Source of the DNA: Luteimonas sp. RC10
GTDB lineage: Bacteria; Pseudomonadota; Gammaproteobacteria; Xanthomonadales; Xanthomonadaceae
Assembly: GCF_014192745.1 (NCBI RefSeq)
Contig: NZ_JACHYJ010000001.1
Location: 763,064 to 827,063, forward strand
Direction: 5' to 3'
DNA: 64,000 nt
Numbering within the stretch: position 1 is the first letter of the stretch; every line of letters begins with the position of its first letter. The position numbers and the translations under genes are program-made. This document shows positions 16,327 through 25,312 of this stretch, piece after piece. Under the pieces are notes generated by a model that was not told the origin of the DNA, searched no databases, and saw nothing but the letters and a program-made list of their open reading frames with translations.

Positions 16327-18384
16327 ATGAAGGCCCTGCTCGCCACCCTGACCGGCGCGCCCGCCGGGGCCGCACCCCGCGGCAAGTTCGGCTACAGCGA
16401 CGTCATCCTGGCGTTCGCGGCGGTCACCATCATCAGCGTGATGATCCTGCCGCTGCCGCTGGTGATCATCGACACACTGGTGGCGGTGAACATCTCCATC
16501 GGGTTCGGCCTGCTGTTGCTGGGCATCTATATCCCCACGCCGGTCGCGTTCTCCAGCTTTCCCAGCGTGCTGCTGCTGACCACGCTGTTCCGGCTGGCGA
16601 TCTCGATCGCGATCACCCGTTCGATCCTGTTGCACGCCGAAGGCGGCCACATCGTCGAGACCTTCGGCACGCTGGTGGCCGGCGGCAATCTGGTGGTCGG
16701 CATGGTGGTGTTTCTGATCATCACGGTCGTGCAGTTCATCGTCATCGCCAAGGGCGCCGAGCGCGTGGCTGAGGTCGCTGCGCGCTTCACGCTCGATGCG
16801 ATGCCCGGCAAGCAGCTGTCGATCGATTCGGACCTGCGCGCGGGCCTGATCGACAAGGACGAGGCGCGTCGCAAGCGCCGCCTGCTCGAGACCGAGAGCC
16901 AGTTGCACGGCTCGCTCGATGGTGCGATGAAGTTCGTCAAGGGCGACGCGATCGCCGGCATCGTCATCATCCTGATCAACCTGCTTGGCGGCCTGGCCAT
17001 CGGCGTGCTGCAGAAGGGGATGCCGCTGGCCGAGGCGACGCACGTCTACAGCATTCTGACCATCGGCGACGGTCTGGTGTCGCAGATTCCGGCGATCCTG
17101 GCGACGATCGCCGCCGGCCTTGTCGTCACCCGCACCACCGGCGAGATCGACGACCGCCACCTGGGCGATGCGATCACTCGCCAGGTCTCGGGCCAGCCGC
17201 GCGTGCTGCTGATCACCGGCATCCTGGCCTTGTTGATGACCCTGGTGCCCGGCTTCCCGTGGGGTGTGTTCCTGGTGCTGGGTGTCGGCCTGCTGACCCT
17301 GAGTGCCTGGCGCTACCGCCACCAGTTCGAATTGCTGCGTCGCGCGTTCCGGGTCAGCGAGGAAGAGGTGGTGGCCGAAGCGCAACAGGCGACCGAGCGC
17401 GACGATCTCGCGCCGCCCGCGCCGTTGCAGTTGCAGGTCTCCCCGGCGCTCGCCCAGGCGCTGGGCGCGCACAACCTCGAGGCGCGCATCGCCGAGACCG
17501 CGCAGCGGCTGCGCGAGGAATACGGCGTGCCGGTGCCCGTGCCGTCGATGCGGATCGTGCCGACGTTCGCCGACGACGAGTACCGCCTGACCGCATTCGG
17601 CGCGCGCATCGCGACCGGTCGCCTGCGTACCGATGCCTGGCTGCAGCCGCAGCCGGCCAGCGCGGCCGTCGCGGCGAAGCTGACCGGGTTCTACCCGGCG
17701 GTGGTCGCCGGCGAGTGGACCCAGGCGCAGGCCGACAGTGCGCAGGCACCGATCGATGTGCTCGCCCATCACGCCGATGCGGCGATCCGCCGGCGCATGG
17801 GCGGCTTTCTGGGCATCCAGGAAACCTCGAATCTGTTCGCGCGCATGCAGCGCGACTATCCTGACCTGGTCAAGGAAATGTTGCGCGTGGTCGCACCGCA
17901 GCGCGTGGCCGACGTGCTGCGGCGGCTGTCGGAAGAAGGCGTGCCGATCCGCAACCTGCGTGATGCCTTCGAGGCGATCACCGATGTCGGTGGCCGCGAA
18001 AAGGATGTGGTGCTGTTGACCGAATACGTGCGCGTCGCGCTCAAGCGCGAGATCGCCGATCGCTATTCAGACGACGAGCGCACGCTGCATGTACTGTTGA
18101 TCCATCCCGAACTGGAAGACAAGCTGCGGCAATCGGTCCGCGTGGCGGGCGGTGCCAGCCAGCTTGCGATCTCTCCGGAACTGGCCGGACGGCTCGGCAA
18201 CGAGGTGCGTGCGCACCTGGGCCGGCAAGCCCCCGGCGTGCGACCGGTGCTGTTGTGTTCGCTGGACGTGCGCAGACATCTGCGCAAGCTCATGGAGGTC
18301 GATTTCTTCGACCTGCCGGTGCTCTCGTACCAGGAACTGGCACCGGATCTGCGCATCGTGCAGGCGGGGCAGATCAATGCGTGA
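16327..18384 (+). CDS. sctV: T3SS major export gate protein SctV
   Basis: SctV (YscV/FlhA family) forms the nonameric export gate. The N-terminal half has about eight membrane segments and the conserved blocks PLPLVIIDTLVAVNISIGFG, TTLFRLAISIAITRSILL, the FHIPEP-like cytosolic loop (AERVAEVAARFTLDAMPGKQ, then IDSDLRAGLIDKDEARRKR) and GDAIAGIVIILINL. The cytosolic domain spans about residues 350-685. Length is normal. AAGGAG lies 7 nt before the ATG, which decides the start; the longer frame upstream is not needed. A gap of about 250 bp separates it from fliO-like, with TTGACC at 16164, so it may have its own promoter. Confidence 0.97.
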   Translation: MKALLATLTGAPAGAAPRGKFGYSDVILAFAAVTIISVMILPLPLVIIDTLVAVNISIGFGLLLLGIYIPTPVAFSSFPSVLLLTTLFRLAISIAITRSILLHAEGGHIVETFGTLVAGGNLVVGMVVFLIITVVQFIVIAKGAERVAEVAARFTLDAMPGKQLSIDSDLRAGLIDKDEARRKRRLLETESQLHGSLDGAMKFVKGDAIAGIVIILINLLGGLAIGVLQKGMPLAEATHVYSILTIGDGLVSQIPAILATIAAGLVVTRTTGEIDDRHLGDAITRQVSGQPRVLLITGILALLMTLVPGFPWGVFLVLGVGLLTLSAWRYRHQFELLRRAFRVSEEEVVAEAQQATERDDLAPPAPLQLQVSPALAQALGAHNLEARIAETAQRLREEYGVPVPVPSMRIVPTFADDEYRLTAFGARIATGRLRTDAWLQPQPASAAVAAKLTGFYPAVVAGEWTQAQADSAQAPIDVLAHHADAAIRRRMGGFLGIQETSNLFARMQRDYPDLVKEMLRVVAPQRVADVLRRLSEEGVPIRNLRDAFEAITDVGGREKDVVLLTEYVRVALKREIADRYSDDERTLHVLLIHPELEDKLRQSVRVAGGASQLAISPELAGRLGNEVRAHLGRQAPGVRPVLLCSLDVRRHLRKLMEVDFFDLPVLSYQELAPDLRIVQAGQINA

Positions 18385-18471
18385 CCATGTCGTATCAAAC
18401 CGGGGCGCATGCCGCCGGGCCGCACGGATGTTCGCGGTGCCGCGCGCAGCGTACGCCAAGCGAGGACACTC

Positions 18472-19731
18472 ATGACGCAACGCAACGACAATCCGACGCG
18501 GCCCGTGCACCAGGTGCTGCGCATCGTCGATGGCCTGCACGCTGGCGCAAGCCGCGTGCTCGGCGACGAGGAAATGATCCTGGTGGGCAGCGGTGAGGAC
18601 TGCGATATCGTCCTCGCCGACGACGGCGTGGCCAGCCACCATGCGCTGGTGACGCTGGTCGGCGGCCGGTTCCTGGTGCGCGCGCTCGACGCGCCGGTCC
18701 AGGTCGGCGCCACCCAGGTCGAGCCTGGCGATCCGGTCGAACTGGCCACCGTGCAGCCGGTGCGGTTGGGCGAGGCCGCAATCGCGTTCGGCCGTGAGGA
18801 CGATCCGGACTGGGACGGCTTTGTGACCGTCTTCGCGCCGCCCGACGAAGCGGCGCCGCGGCGCTCGGGGTTCGTGCGCCGGCTGCCGCTGATCGCCGGC
18901 ATTGCTGCGTTGTCGCTCGCCTCGCTGGCGATCTTCGCCGCGGTGCTGCCGGGGTCGCAGACCACGGTCGATCCGCGCGACCGACTCGACGCCTTGCTCC
19001 AGGAGCACCGGGTGATGAACCCGGGCATTTCCGATGGCGTCGATGGGCGGCCGTCGGTGACCGGCGCGGTCGACAGCGCCGCGACGCTCGAACGGCTGCG
19101 CGCCCAGCTCCAGGCCGAAGGCATCGCCGCGTCGCTGCAACTGCGCACCGGCGAGAACATCGCCGCCGACGTGGCCGAAATGTTCCGCGGGCACGGCATC
19201 CCGGTGAAGGCACGCTACACCGGCAATGGCGACGTCGAAGTGGTCGGCGAGTTCGAAGACGGCGCCGAGATCGAGCGCCTGGCCCGCTCGCGGGCGGTCA
19301 GCGAGATCTCCGGGGTCGCGCGCATCCTGCCGCGCACGCCCGACGGCCAGGTGCCGCGCACCGCGTCGCAAGGCCAGGCGCCCGAAGAGCCCCCGCCGCA
19401 CATCGTCTCGATCGTGCGCGGCGAAGACCCGCATCTGATCGCCTCCGACGGGCGGCGCTTCGTGCCCGGTGACGAGCTGCCCGGCAAGGGGCGGCTGATC
19501 TCCATCGGCGCGTCCGCCCATGTGCTCAATGCACGCGGCGACCTGGTCAAGATCACCCCCGGCCCGGTGGCCACGCTCGACGACACCGCGACCGCGTCGG
19601 CGCCGACCGGAGAGCAGGTCGATCCACGCTTCACGCAGGTCGTTGCCGGCGTCACCGCCGGCAGCCGCGGCGTTGTCGCGACCGCCCGCAACAATGCGGC
19701 CCAGGGCGGTCCGGCCGCCACCACCCAGTAA
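18472..19731 (+). CDS. sctD: T3SS inner-membrane ring protein SctD
   Basis: SctD (YscD/PrgH family) forms the outer of the two inner-membrane rings. The cytosolic N-terminus is a forkhead-associated-like domain (about 12-110; MILVGSGEDCDIVLADDGVA). One membrane helix lies at about 137-160. The periplasmic part has ring-building repeats (LRAQLQAEGIAASLQLR, then VVGEFEDGAEIERLARS) and a Thr/Ala/Gly-rich tail. GAGGA lies 5 nt before the ATG. It opens the D-F-I-J order found in SPI-1 and Ysc clusters, which supports the identity of the small genes that follow. Confidence 0.92.
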   Translation: MTQRNDNPTRPVHQVLRIVDGLHAGASRVLGDEEMILVGSGEDCDIVLADDGVASHHALVTLVGGRFLVRALDAPVQVGATQVEPGDPVELATVQPVRLGEAAIAFGREDDPDWDGFVTVFAPPDEAAPRRSGFVRRLPLIAGIAALSLASLAIFAAVLPGSQTTVDPRDRLDALLQEHRVMNPGISDGVDGRPSVTGAVDSAATLERLRAQLQAEGIAASLQLRTGENIAADVAEMFRGHGIPVKARYTGNGDVEVVGEFEDGAEIERLARSRAVSEISGVARILPRTPDGQVPRTASQGQAPEEPPPHIVSIVRGEDPHLIASDGRRFVPGDELPGKGRLISIGASAHVLNARGDLVKITPGPVATLDDTATASAPTGEQVDPRFTQVVAGVTAGSRGVVATARNNAAQGGPAATTQ

Positions 19732-19797
19732 CCCCAAGGCGCATCGCGCCGCGTTCGTTGCCTAACACCCCCTTTGCATCACGACAGGAGCCACAAC

Positions 19798-20133
19798 ATG
19801 ACCACTATCTCCAACGACGCGATCGGCAACTTCATCGGTCGCGCATCGATGCACAACGACCAGAACACCCTCCGCGGCACGCGCACCGGCGGTGCTGGCG
19901 GCGGCAGCTCCAGTTGGTACGAGGCGATGTCGCGTGCCTGGGGCCAGACGCTCGACGCACAGGCCACACGCATCACCAACCTGTCGGACGTGATCGGCCA
20001 GGGCGGTGACCAGCCGTCGAACGTGGTCGCACTCACCGCCGAGAGCCTGCGCATGCAGTTCCTCTCCAACAATGCCTCGACCTCGCAGAACAGCGTCGGC
20101 CAGGCCCTCGAGACGCTGGGTCGCAAGCAGTAA
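19798..20133 (+). CDS. sctF: T3SS needle subunit SctF
   Basis: 111 residues placed between sctD and sctI, the position of needle genes (PrgI in prgHIJK). The C-terminal 75 residues have the needle pattern: helix (WYEAMSRAWGQTLDAQATRI), a turn containing QPSN, and a second helix (SNNASTSQNSVGQALETLG). The N-terminal 35 residues, Gly/Ser/Asn-rich, make it longer than the usual roughly 80. AGGAG lies 6 nt before the ATG. A second copy of the family occurs about 7.5 kb downstream. Needle subunits are themselves exported and polymerise outside the cell. Confidence 0.8.
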   Translation: MTTISNDAIGNFIGRASMHNDQNTLRGTRTGGAGGGSSSWYEAMSRAWGQTLDAQATRITNLSDVIGQGGDQPSNVVALTAESLRMQFLSNNASTSQNSVGQALETLGRKQ

Positions 20134-20166
20134 GCGGCACGCGCCAATCGTTCTAAGGAGATCATC

Positions 20167-20586
20167 ATGGTGGACGCAATCCAGGCCGTCGGCATCGAGC
20201 CCGCGGCACAGGGGGCAGGGGCACCGGGCGGTGGACAGCCCGTCGCCGATGCGTATGAAGTCAACCAGTTCGCCGAGGCGATGAGCCGCGCCGGTGGCAG
20301 TCCCTCGGTCGCCAATGCGACGCCCGACGTCGCCAGCGTCGGCGCGTCCGAGCCGTCGGAGGGCATGCGGATGCTGATGTCGGCGGTCGACAACCTCAAC
20401 GGCGGTGCCGAGAGCATCAACTCGCTGGCCAAGACCATGACCCAGAACACCGGGGAACTGACGCCTGGCCAGGTCATCGAGATGACGATGAAGTCGCACC
20501 ACTTCCTGTTCCAGTGCGAAATGACATCGAACGTCGCCAACCGCACGTCCGACGGCATCCAGCAGCTGTTCCGCCAGCAGTCCTGA
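20167..20586 (+). CDS. sctI: T3SS inner rod protein SctI
   Basis: SctI (YscI/PrgJ/HrpB family) anchors the needle in the basal body. The 139 residues are polar and Gly/Ala-rich at first. The C-terminal helix-rich end (EMTMKSHHFLFQCEMTSNVA followed by GIQQLFRQQS) matches the conserved family end. AAGGAG lies 7 nt before the ATG. The position between sctF and sctJ agrees. It is probably exported as an early substrate. Confidence 0.88.
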   Translation: MVDAIQAVGIEPAAQGAGAPGGGQPVADAYEVNQFAEAMSRAGGSPSVANATPDVASVGASEPSEGMRMLMSAVDNLNGGAESINSLAKTMTQNTGELTPGQVIEMTMKSHHFLFQCEMTSNVANRTSDGIQQLFRQQS

Positions 20587-20599
20587 CGAGGTGACGTGG

Positions 20600-21379
20600 A
20601 TGCGTCTTTCCAACCGTAATCGATGGTCGGGCTGGCTGGTCGTGCTGCTGGCGTGCTTGGTGCTCGCCGGCTGCGGCGGCAGCCCGTTGTACAGCGCGCT
20701 CGAGGAGCGGCAGGCCAACGAGATGATGGGCGCGTTGATCAGCTCGGGCATCCAGGCCAAGAAGAAGCCGTCGGCGACCAAGGTCGGTTGGGACGTCGTC
20801 GTGGCCGAGAGCGATATTCCGCAGGCGATGGCGGTGCTGGAGGCCCGCGGCCTGCCGCGGCAGCACTATCAGAACCTCGGCGACATCTTCAAGAAGGAAG
20901 GCTTCGCGTCGTCGGCCACCGACGAGCGCGGCCGTTACATCCACGGCCTGCAGCAGGAGATCTCGCACACGCTGAGCATGTTGCCTGGCGTGGCCAACGC
21001 CCGCGTGCACATCGCACTGCCCGAGCGCGATCCGCTCGGTGGCTCGACCGGCAAGACGTCGGCGGCGGTGTGGATCTTCGAGCAGCCCGGCGCCAGCGTC
21101 CGCGACCGCGAGGCCGATATCAAGATCGTGGTCAAGGACGGCGTCGAAGGGCTGACCGATATCAATCAGGTCTCGGTCAAGTTCGTGGCGATGCCGGCGC
21201 CGCCGGAGGCTGGCCAGAGCGGCGGCACCGCGATGGCGCTGTCGGCGGTGAGCCCGATGGCGATCGGCATCGCAGCGGCGGTGGTCGTGATCATCGCCCT
21301 GCTGCTGGCGTTCGGCAGCCGTCTGCGTGGGCGTAGCGCCGCACCTGCGGAGCCCGCGCCCAAGCGCTGGCAGGGCTGA
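20600..21379 (+). CDS. sctJ: T3SS inner-membrane ring lipoprotein SctJ
   Basis: SctJ (YscJ/PrgK/HrcJ family). A signal peptide ends in the lipobox LAGC, so Cys is lipidated. The periplasmic ring-building domains contain LYSALEERQANEMMGALISS and the hallmark DERGRYIHGLQQEISHTLSM, followed by VANARVHIALPERDPLG. A C-terminal membrane helix (about 215-240) is present, as in most members. The 259 residues are normal. The ATG is preferred over the GTG three codons upstream because GAGGTG is 6 nt before it. Confidence 0.96.
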   Translation: MRLSNRNRWSGWLVVLLACLVLAGCGGSPLYSALEERQANEMMGALISSGIQAKKKPSATKVGWDVVVAESDIPQAMAVLEARGLPRQHYQNLGDIFKKEGFASSATDERGRYIHGLQQEISHTLSMLPGVANARVHIALPERDPLGGSTGKTSAAVWIFEQPGASVRDREADIKIVVKDGVEGLTDINQVSVKFVAMPAPPEAGQSGGTAMALSAVSPMAIGIAAAVVVIIALLLAFGSRLRGRSAAPAEPAPKRWQG

Positions 21380-21381
21380 CC

Positions 21382-22002
21382 GTGTCACTGCGGGCGCTGC
21401 TGGCCGAGGTGCATCCGGCCTGGCATGGGGCCGGCGATGGCGGGCTTGATCCCGCCTTGCTGCGTCGCGCCTGTGACAGTGCACTGGGGCGTCGCCTGTT
21501 GGCCGCCGCGCTCGCAGCCGGGCCGGCTTCGCATCTGCTGGCGCCTTCGCCCGACGGCCCCGGCGCGCTGATCGCGCGCTGGAGCCGTGCCCGCCTCGAT
21601 GCGCTCCACCGCGATCTGGGCGTGCTTGCCTACGCACCTGCGATCCGGGCGGAGATCGGACGCGAGCCGGTGCGCCGGCTCAAGGCGGCGCTGGGCAGCA
21701 GCTATCTGCTCGCGCTCGACCGCAGCGTCTGGGATGCCAAGGTCGAGCCGGAGATCCAGGCGCGGCTTGCCGAGGATCTTCGCCACGCGCTGTCGGCGGC
21801 CGATGGCACGACGACGCTGCTGCGCACCTTTGCACTTCAGGGCCGCGCCGAACTCCAGGCCTGGGCCAGCCATCGCGATCCGGCGCTCGCGCAATGGGCG
21901 CGATTGCTCGAAGCCCCCGAGGCGCTGCCGCCTGCGCACCTGCCCGAAAAGCCCGTGCTCGTGGTGCAGACCCATCATCAGAACCGCGCTGTCGCCGCCT
22001 GA
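21382..22002 (+). CDS. sctK: T3SS sorting platform protein SctK
   Basis: SctK (YscK/OrgA/HrpD family) links the cytosolic platform to SctD. The 206 residues begin at GTG, 2 bp after sctJ. The family is poorly conserved, and the assignment rests on position between sctJ and sctL and on the pattern LLRRACDSALGRRLLAAAL, LGSSYLLALDR and a helical C-terminus with LLRTFALQGRAELQAW. The protein is cytosolic with no membrane segment. Confidence 0.8.
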   Translation: MSLRALLAEVHPAWHGAGDGGLDPALLRRACDSALGRRLLAAALAAGPASHLLAPSPDGPGALIARWSRARLDALHRDLGVLAYAPAIRAEIGREPVRRLKAALGSSYLLALDRSVWDAKVEPEIQARLAEDLRHALSAADGTTTLLRTFALQGRAELQAWASHRDPALAQWARLLEAPEALPPAHLPEKPVLVVQTHHQNRAVAA

Positions 22003-22033
22003 GCGACGCGGATCACCGGAGTCTCGAACGCGT

Positions 22034-22702
22034 ATGTCGACCGCCGCTTCTCCCCAGCGCCACAGACCCGAGGGCAGCGCCGCTGTCTTCGAGCGCCGCC
22101 AGTTCCAGCGCGGCGTCACCGGACCGATCGTCCGGGCGGCCGAGTGGCGATCGCTGGGCGAGCTCGATGCGCTGCTCGAACGCGTCAACGCCCTCTACGA
22201 CGAAGCGGGCGCAGAGGTCCAGAAGGCACGCGAGCAGGGCTATGCGGAAGGGTTCGCCGAAGGCCTGGAGCGCGCCAAGCAGCAGATGACCGAGCAACTC
22301 GCCTCGCTCAACGAGCGTCGCGCGCGCGTGCTGGCCGAGGCTTCAGGCCGGATCGGCGATCTGGCCTGCGCGATCGTGCAGCGGCTGGCGCCCGGCTTCG
22401 ACGCCGCTGCCGTCGTGCCCACGCTGGTGATGCAGGCGGTCGAATCGGCCCAGGCCGAGCAGTTCCTGATGATCCGCGTCCACCCCTCGGCACGCGAGCG
22501 TGTCAGCGAGGGCCTGGGCGCGGTGCGCCAGGCGCATCCGGGCGTCGGCCTGATCGAACTGGTCGACGACGAAAGCCTCGACCCCTTGAGTTGCATCGTG
22601 GTCTCGGAGGCCGGCGAAGTCCGCGCTGGCGTCAGCCAGCAGATCGAGGCGATCCGCGCCGCGTTGGCGCAGGCAAGCGCGCACCACGTGGCCGCGCCAT
22701 GA
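22034..22702 (+). CDS. sctL: T3SS ATPase regulator SctL
   Basis: SctL (YscL/FliH family) is the stator-like partner of the SctN ATPase and of SctQ. The 222 residues show a long charged helix with spaced Gly/Ala (ALYDEAGAEVQKAREQGYAE, then GFAEGLERAKQQMTEQL), the hallmark of FliH/YscL. A globular C-terminal domain follows (LMIRVHPSARERVSEGL, then GLIELVDDESLDPLSCIV). Its stop overlaps the sctN start in ATGA. The ATG has no strong ribosome-binding site. Confidence 0.93.
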   Translation: MSTAASPQRHRPEGSAAVFERRQFQRGVTGPIVRAAEWRSLGELDALLERVNALYDEAGAEVQKAREQGYAEGFAEGLERAKQQMTEQLASLNERRARVLAEASGRIGDLACAIVQRLAPGFDAAAVVPTLVMQAVESAQAEQFLMIRVHPSARERVSEGLGAVRQAHPGVGLIELVDDESLDPLSCIVVSEAGEVRAGVSQQIEAIRAALAQASAHHVAAP

Positions 22703-24057
22703 CCACCGATCTCGCCCTCTCTGCACTCGATGCCGTCGGTGCGCCGGCGCCCGCGCACGATCCGCTGCTGCACGCGCTGGGCAAGGTCCAGGCGATCGAG
22801 CGCGTCGGCCGGGTCAGCGAGGCCTATGGCACGCTGATCAAGGCCACGGGTCTGCGCGCGGCGATCGGCGAGTTGTGCCACCTGCGCAATCCCGGCGACA
22901 GCCGGTTCGAACTGGCGGCCGAGGTCGTCGGCGTGTCGCGCCAGCACACCGTGCTGACCCCGCTGGGTCCGCTCGACGGCATCGCGGCGACGACCGAGGT
23001 CTATGCCTCCGGTCGTCAGGCGTCGGTGCCGGTCGGCGACGGCTTGCTCGGGCGCATTCTCGATGCCCATGGCACGCCGATCGACGACCTGGGACCGATC
23101 GGTCCAACGGTCGATGCGCCGATCTACGCTGCCTCGCCCAATCCGCTGCGCCGCGCGTTGATCGAGCGGCCGTTCTCGACCGGCGTGCGCGCGATCGACA
23201 CCGTCATGACTGCCGGTGAGGGTCAGCGCATCGGCATCTTCGCAGTCGCCGGCGGCGGCAAGAGCACGCTGCTGGGCATGCTCGCCCGGGGCGGCGACGC
23301 CGACGTCAACGTGGTCGTGCTGGTGGGCGAGCGCGGCCGCGAGGTCAACGAATTCATCAACGACAATCTCGGCGCGGCCGGCCTGGCCAAATCGGTCATC
23401 GTCGTCGCCACGTCCGACCGGCCCGCGCTCGAGCGCAGTCGCGCGGCGTGGGTCGGCACTGCGGTCGCCGAGTACTTCCGCGATCAGGGCAAGCGCGTGC
23501 TGCTGCTGGTCGATTCGGTCACCCGCTTTGCGCGCGCGCTGCGCGATGTCGGCCTGGCGGTCGGCGAACCACCTGCACGGCGCGGCTTTCCGCCCTCGGT
23601 GTTCAGCGAACTGCCGAAGCTGTTCGAGCGTGCGGGCAACAACGACAAGGGCTCGATCACCGCGTTCTACACCGTGCTGGCCGAGGATGAGGATGGCGGC
23701 GACCCGATCGTCGAGGAAGTGCGCTCGATCCTCGACGGCCACATCGTGCTCTCGCGCAAGCTTGCCGCCGCCTACCATTACCCGGCGATCGACGTGCTCA
23801 CCAGCCTCAGCCGCACGATGCCCAGGGTCGTCGAGCAGCCGCACCTGCGTGCGGCCGGGCAGCTGCGCAAACTGCTGGCCAAGCACCAGGACATCGAGCT
23901 GCTGGTGCAGCTGGGCGAGTACAAGCGCGGCACCGATCCCGACGCCGATCTGGCGATCGAAAAGATCGGTGCGATTCGCGCGCTGCTGCAACAGTCCGAA
24001 CACGAACTGGTGCCGTTCGACACCTCGTCGGCGGCCTTGCGGAAGTTGTTCGCATGA
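22699..24057 (+). CDS. sctN: T3SS ATPase SctN
   Basis: SctN (YscN/FliI family) releases chaperones and unfolds substrates at the gate. The 452 residues contain the Walker A loop AVAGGGKST (about 182-190), the Walker B segment KRVLLLVDSVTRFARALRD, and the DEDGGDPIVEEVRSILDGH block typical of F1-like export ATPases. The C-terminal stretch LGEYKRGTDPDADLAI is family-typical. The start is fixed by the ATGA overlap with sctL, and the end overlaps sctO in the same way. The longer frame upstream is not coding in this phase. Confidence 0.98.
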   Translation: MTTDLALSALDAVGAPAPAHDPLLHALGKVQAIERVGRVSEAYGTLIKATGLRAAIGELCHLRNPGDSRFELAAEVVGVSRQHTVLTPLGPLDGIAATTEVYASGRQASVPVGDGLLGRILDAHGTPIDDLGPIGPTVDAPIYAASPNPLRRALIERPFSTGVRAIDTVMTAGEGQRIGIFAVAGGGKSTLLGMLARGGDADVNVVVLVGERGREVNEFINDNLGAAGLAKSVIVVATSDRPALERSRAAWVGTAVAEYFRDQGKRVLLLVDSVTRFARALRDVGLAVGEPPARRGFPPSVFSELPKLFERAGNNDKGSITAFYTVLAEDEDGGDPIVEEVRSILDGHIVLSRKLAAAYHYPAIDVLTSLSRTMPRVVEQPHLRAAGQLRKLLAKHQDIELLVQLGEYKRGTDPDADLAIEKIGAIRALLQQSEHELVPFDTSSAALRKLFA

Positions 24058-24536
24058 AACGCTACCCGCTGCAGACGCTGCTGCAACTGCGTGCGCACCG
24101 CACCGAAGCGGCGCGGCGCGTGGTGCTGGACCGACAGCGTGCACTGCAGCAGTGCCAGGACGCCTGCCAGCGGATCGAGGGTGAGATTGACGAACTGCGC
24201 GCCTCGCGCACGCAGCACCGCGCGCGGTTGCTCGACCCGCCGCCGGCCGGCGTGCCGTGGCCGGCGGCGCTGACCCAGCGCGAGCTCTACATCGAACTGA
24301 TCGGCGAGCAGATCGTCGGCGCCCAGGCACGCCTGGCCAAGGCCCAGGATGCGGTGCGCGAGGCCGAGCAGGCCCTGCAGGCCGCGCGTGACGCGTTCTT
24401 CCGCGCCAAGGCCCGCGAGGATGCGCTGGAGAAGCGCCGCGATGTCTGGCGCGGGGAACAACGCGGGTTGCAGGCGCGCCAGGAAGAGGCCACTGCCGAA
24501 GATCTGATGCAGGCGCGCCATCTGGCGCGCCGCTAG
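24054..24536 (+). CDS. sctO: T3SS stalk protein SctO
   Basis: SctO (YscO/FliJ family) is a coiled-coil that connects SctN to SctV. The 160 residues are almost wholly helical, with heptad-rich charged segments from about 10-60 and 78-150 (ARLAKAQDAVREAEQALQ). The start MKRYPLQTLLQLRAHR is typical of FliJ/YscO proteins. It is translationally coupled to sctN through ATGA. No catalytic residues are expected. Confidence 0.9.
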   Translation: MKRYPLQTLLQLRAHRTEAARRVVLDRQRALQQCQDACQRIEGEIDELRASRTQHRARLLDPPPAGVPWPAALTQRELYIELIGEQIVGAQARLAKAQDAVREAEQALQAARDAFFRAKAREDALEKRRDVWRGEQRGLQARQEEATAEDLMQARHLARR

Positions 24537-24556
24537 CCAAGCCGTAGGAGACGACG

Positions 24557-25267
24557 ATGACGATTCAACGCAACGATTCGACCCCCCGGCCTCCGGACCA
24601 GTCGGCGCGCAACCGTCAGGTCGATCGCCAGGCCAAGGCCGACCCGCGCGAGGTCGCACCACGCGAGCAGGTCGACCAGTTCCGCTCGCTGATGCAGCAG
24701 GCCAAGGGCGGCAATGTGGGGTTCGAGCAGGTCCCGACGCAGACCGGCGAGGGCCAGTCCGACGAGATGCTGCTGGCCGAACAGGCCAGTCGCCAGGAAG
24801 CGGCGAAGACCGGCCAGTCGGTGGCCGAAGTCCTCGATGCGCGCACATTCCGCCAGCAGCACGAGTCCGGGCTGTCGTCACAGCCCATGCCCGCCGAATC
24901 GGCGGCGATGCTGCAGGCGCAGATGGCGCTGCGCGACGGTGCCGCTGCGCCCTTGCCCTCCGCGGCCCCTGCGCCCGCCGATCCGGGTCAGCTGCTCGAC
25001 ATGATGGAGCGACACGTCCGCCAGCTGGCGGTCCACGATGCGCGCCAGTCCGGGGGCGATGGGCAGGTGCTGCTGCGCATGTCCGATGCCACGCTCCCGG
25101 GCACCGATCTGCTGCTCACACGGGAAGGCGAGGGTTGGGTGCTGCGTGCCGACAGCCGCTCGCGCGAGAGCTTCGACGCCATCCGCGAAGCCGGGCCGCA
25201 GTTGGCCCGCCGCTTCGCCGAGCGCAATCTCGGCACGCTGACGATCGATCCGCACTTCCACGGCTGA
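24557..25267 (+). CDS. sctP: T3SS needle-length/substrate-switch protein SctP
   Basis: SctP (YscP/HpaP/FliK family) measures needle length and triggers the SctU switch. The 236 residues have a polar, Gln-rich, probably disordered N-terminal part. The compact C-terminal domain (about 155-236) contains GQVLLRMSDATLPGTDLLLT, then LARRFAERNLGTLTIDP, in the manner of T3S4 domains. AGGAG lies 6 nt before the ATG. It is the last gene of the plus block and converges on a GNAT gene. The assignment rests on position and composition more than on sharp motifs. Confidence 0.82.
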   Translation: MTIQRNDSTPRPPDQSARNRQVDRQAKADPREVAPREQVDQFRSLMQQAKGGNVGFEQVPTQTGEGQSDEMLLAEQASRQEAAKTGQSVAEVLDARTFRQQHESGLSSQPMPAESAAMLQAQMALRDGAAAPLPSAAPAPADPGQLLDMMERHVRQLAVHDARQSGGDGQVLLRMSDATLPGTDLLLTREGEGWVLRADSRSRESFDAIREAGPQLARRFAERNLGTLTIDPHFHG

Positions 25268-25312
25268 TCGCGCGCCGTCGGCCTGCCCTCGGGCGGGCCG
25301 CTGCTGCGTCGA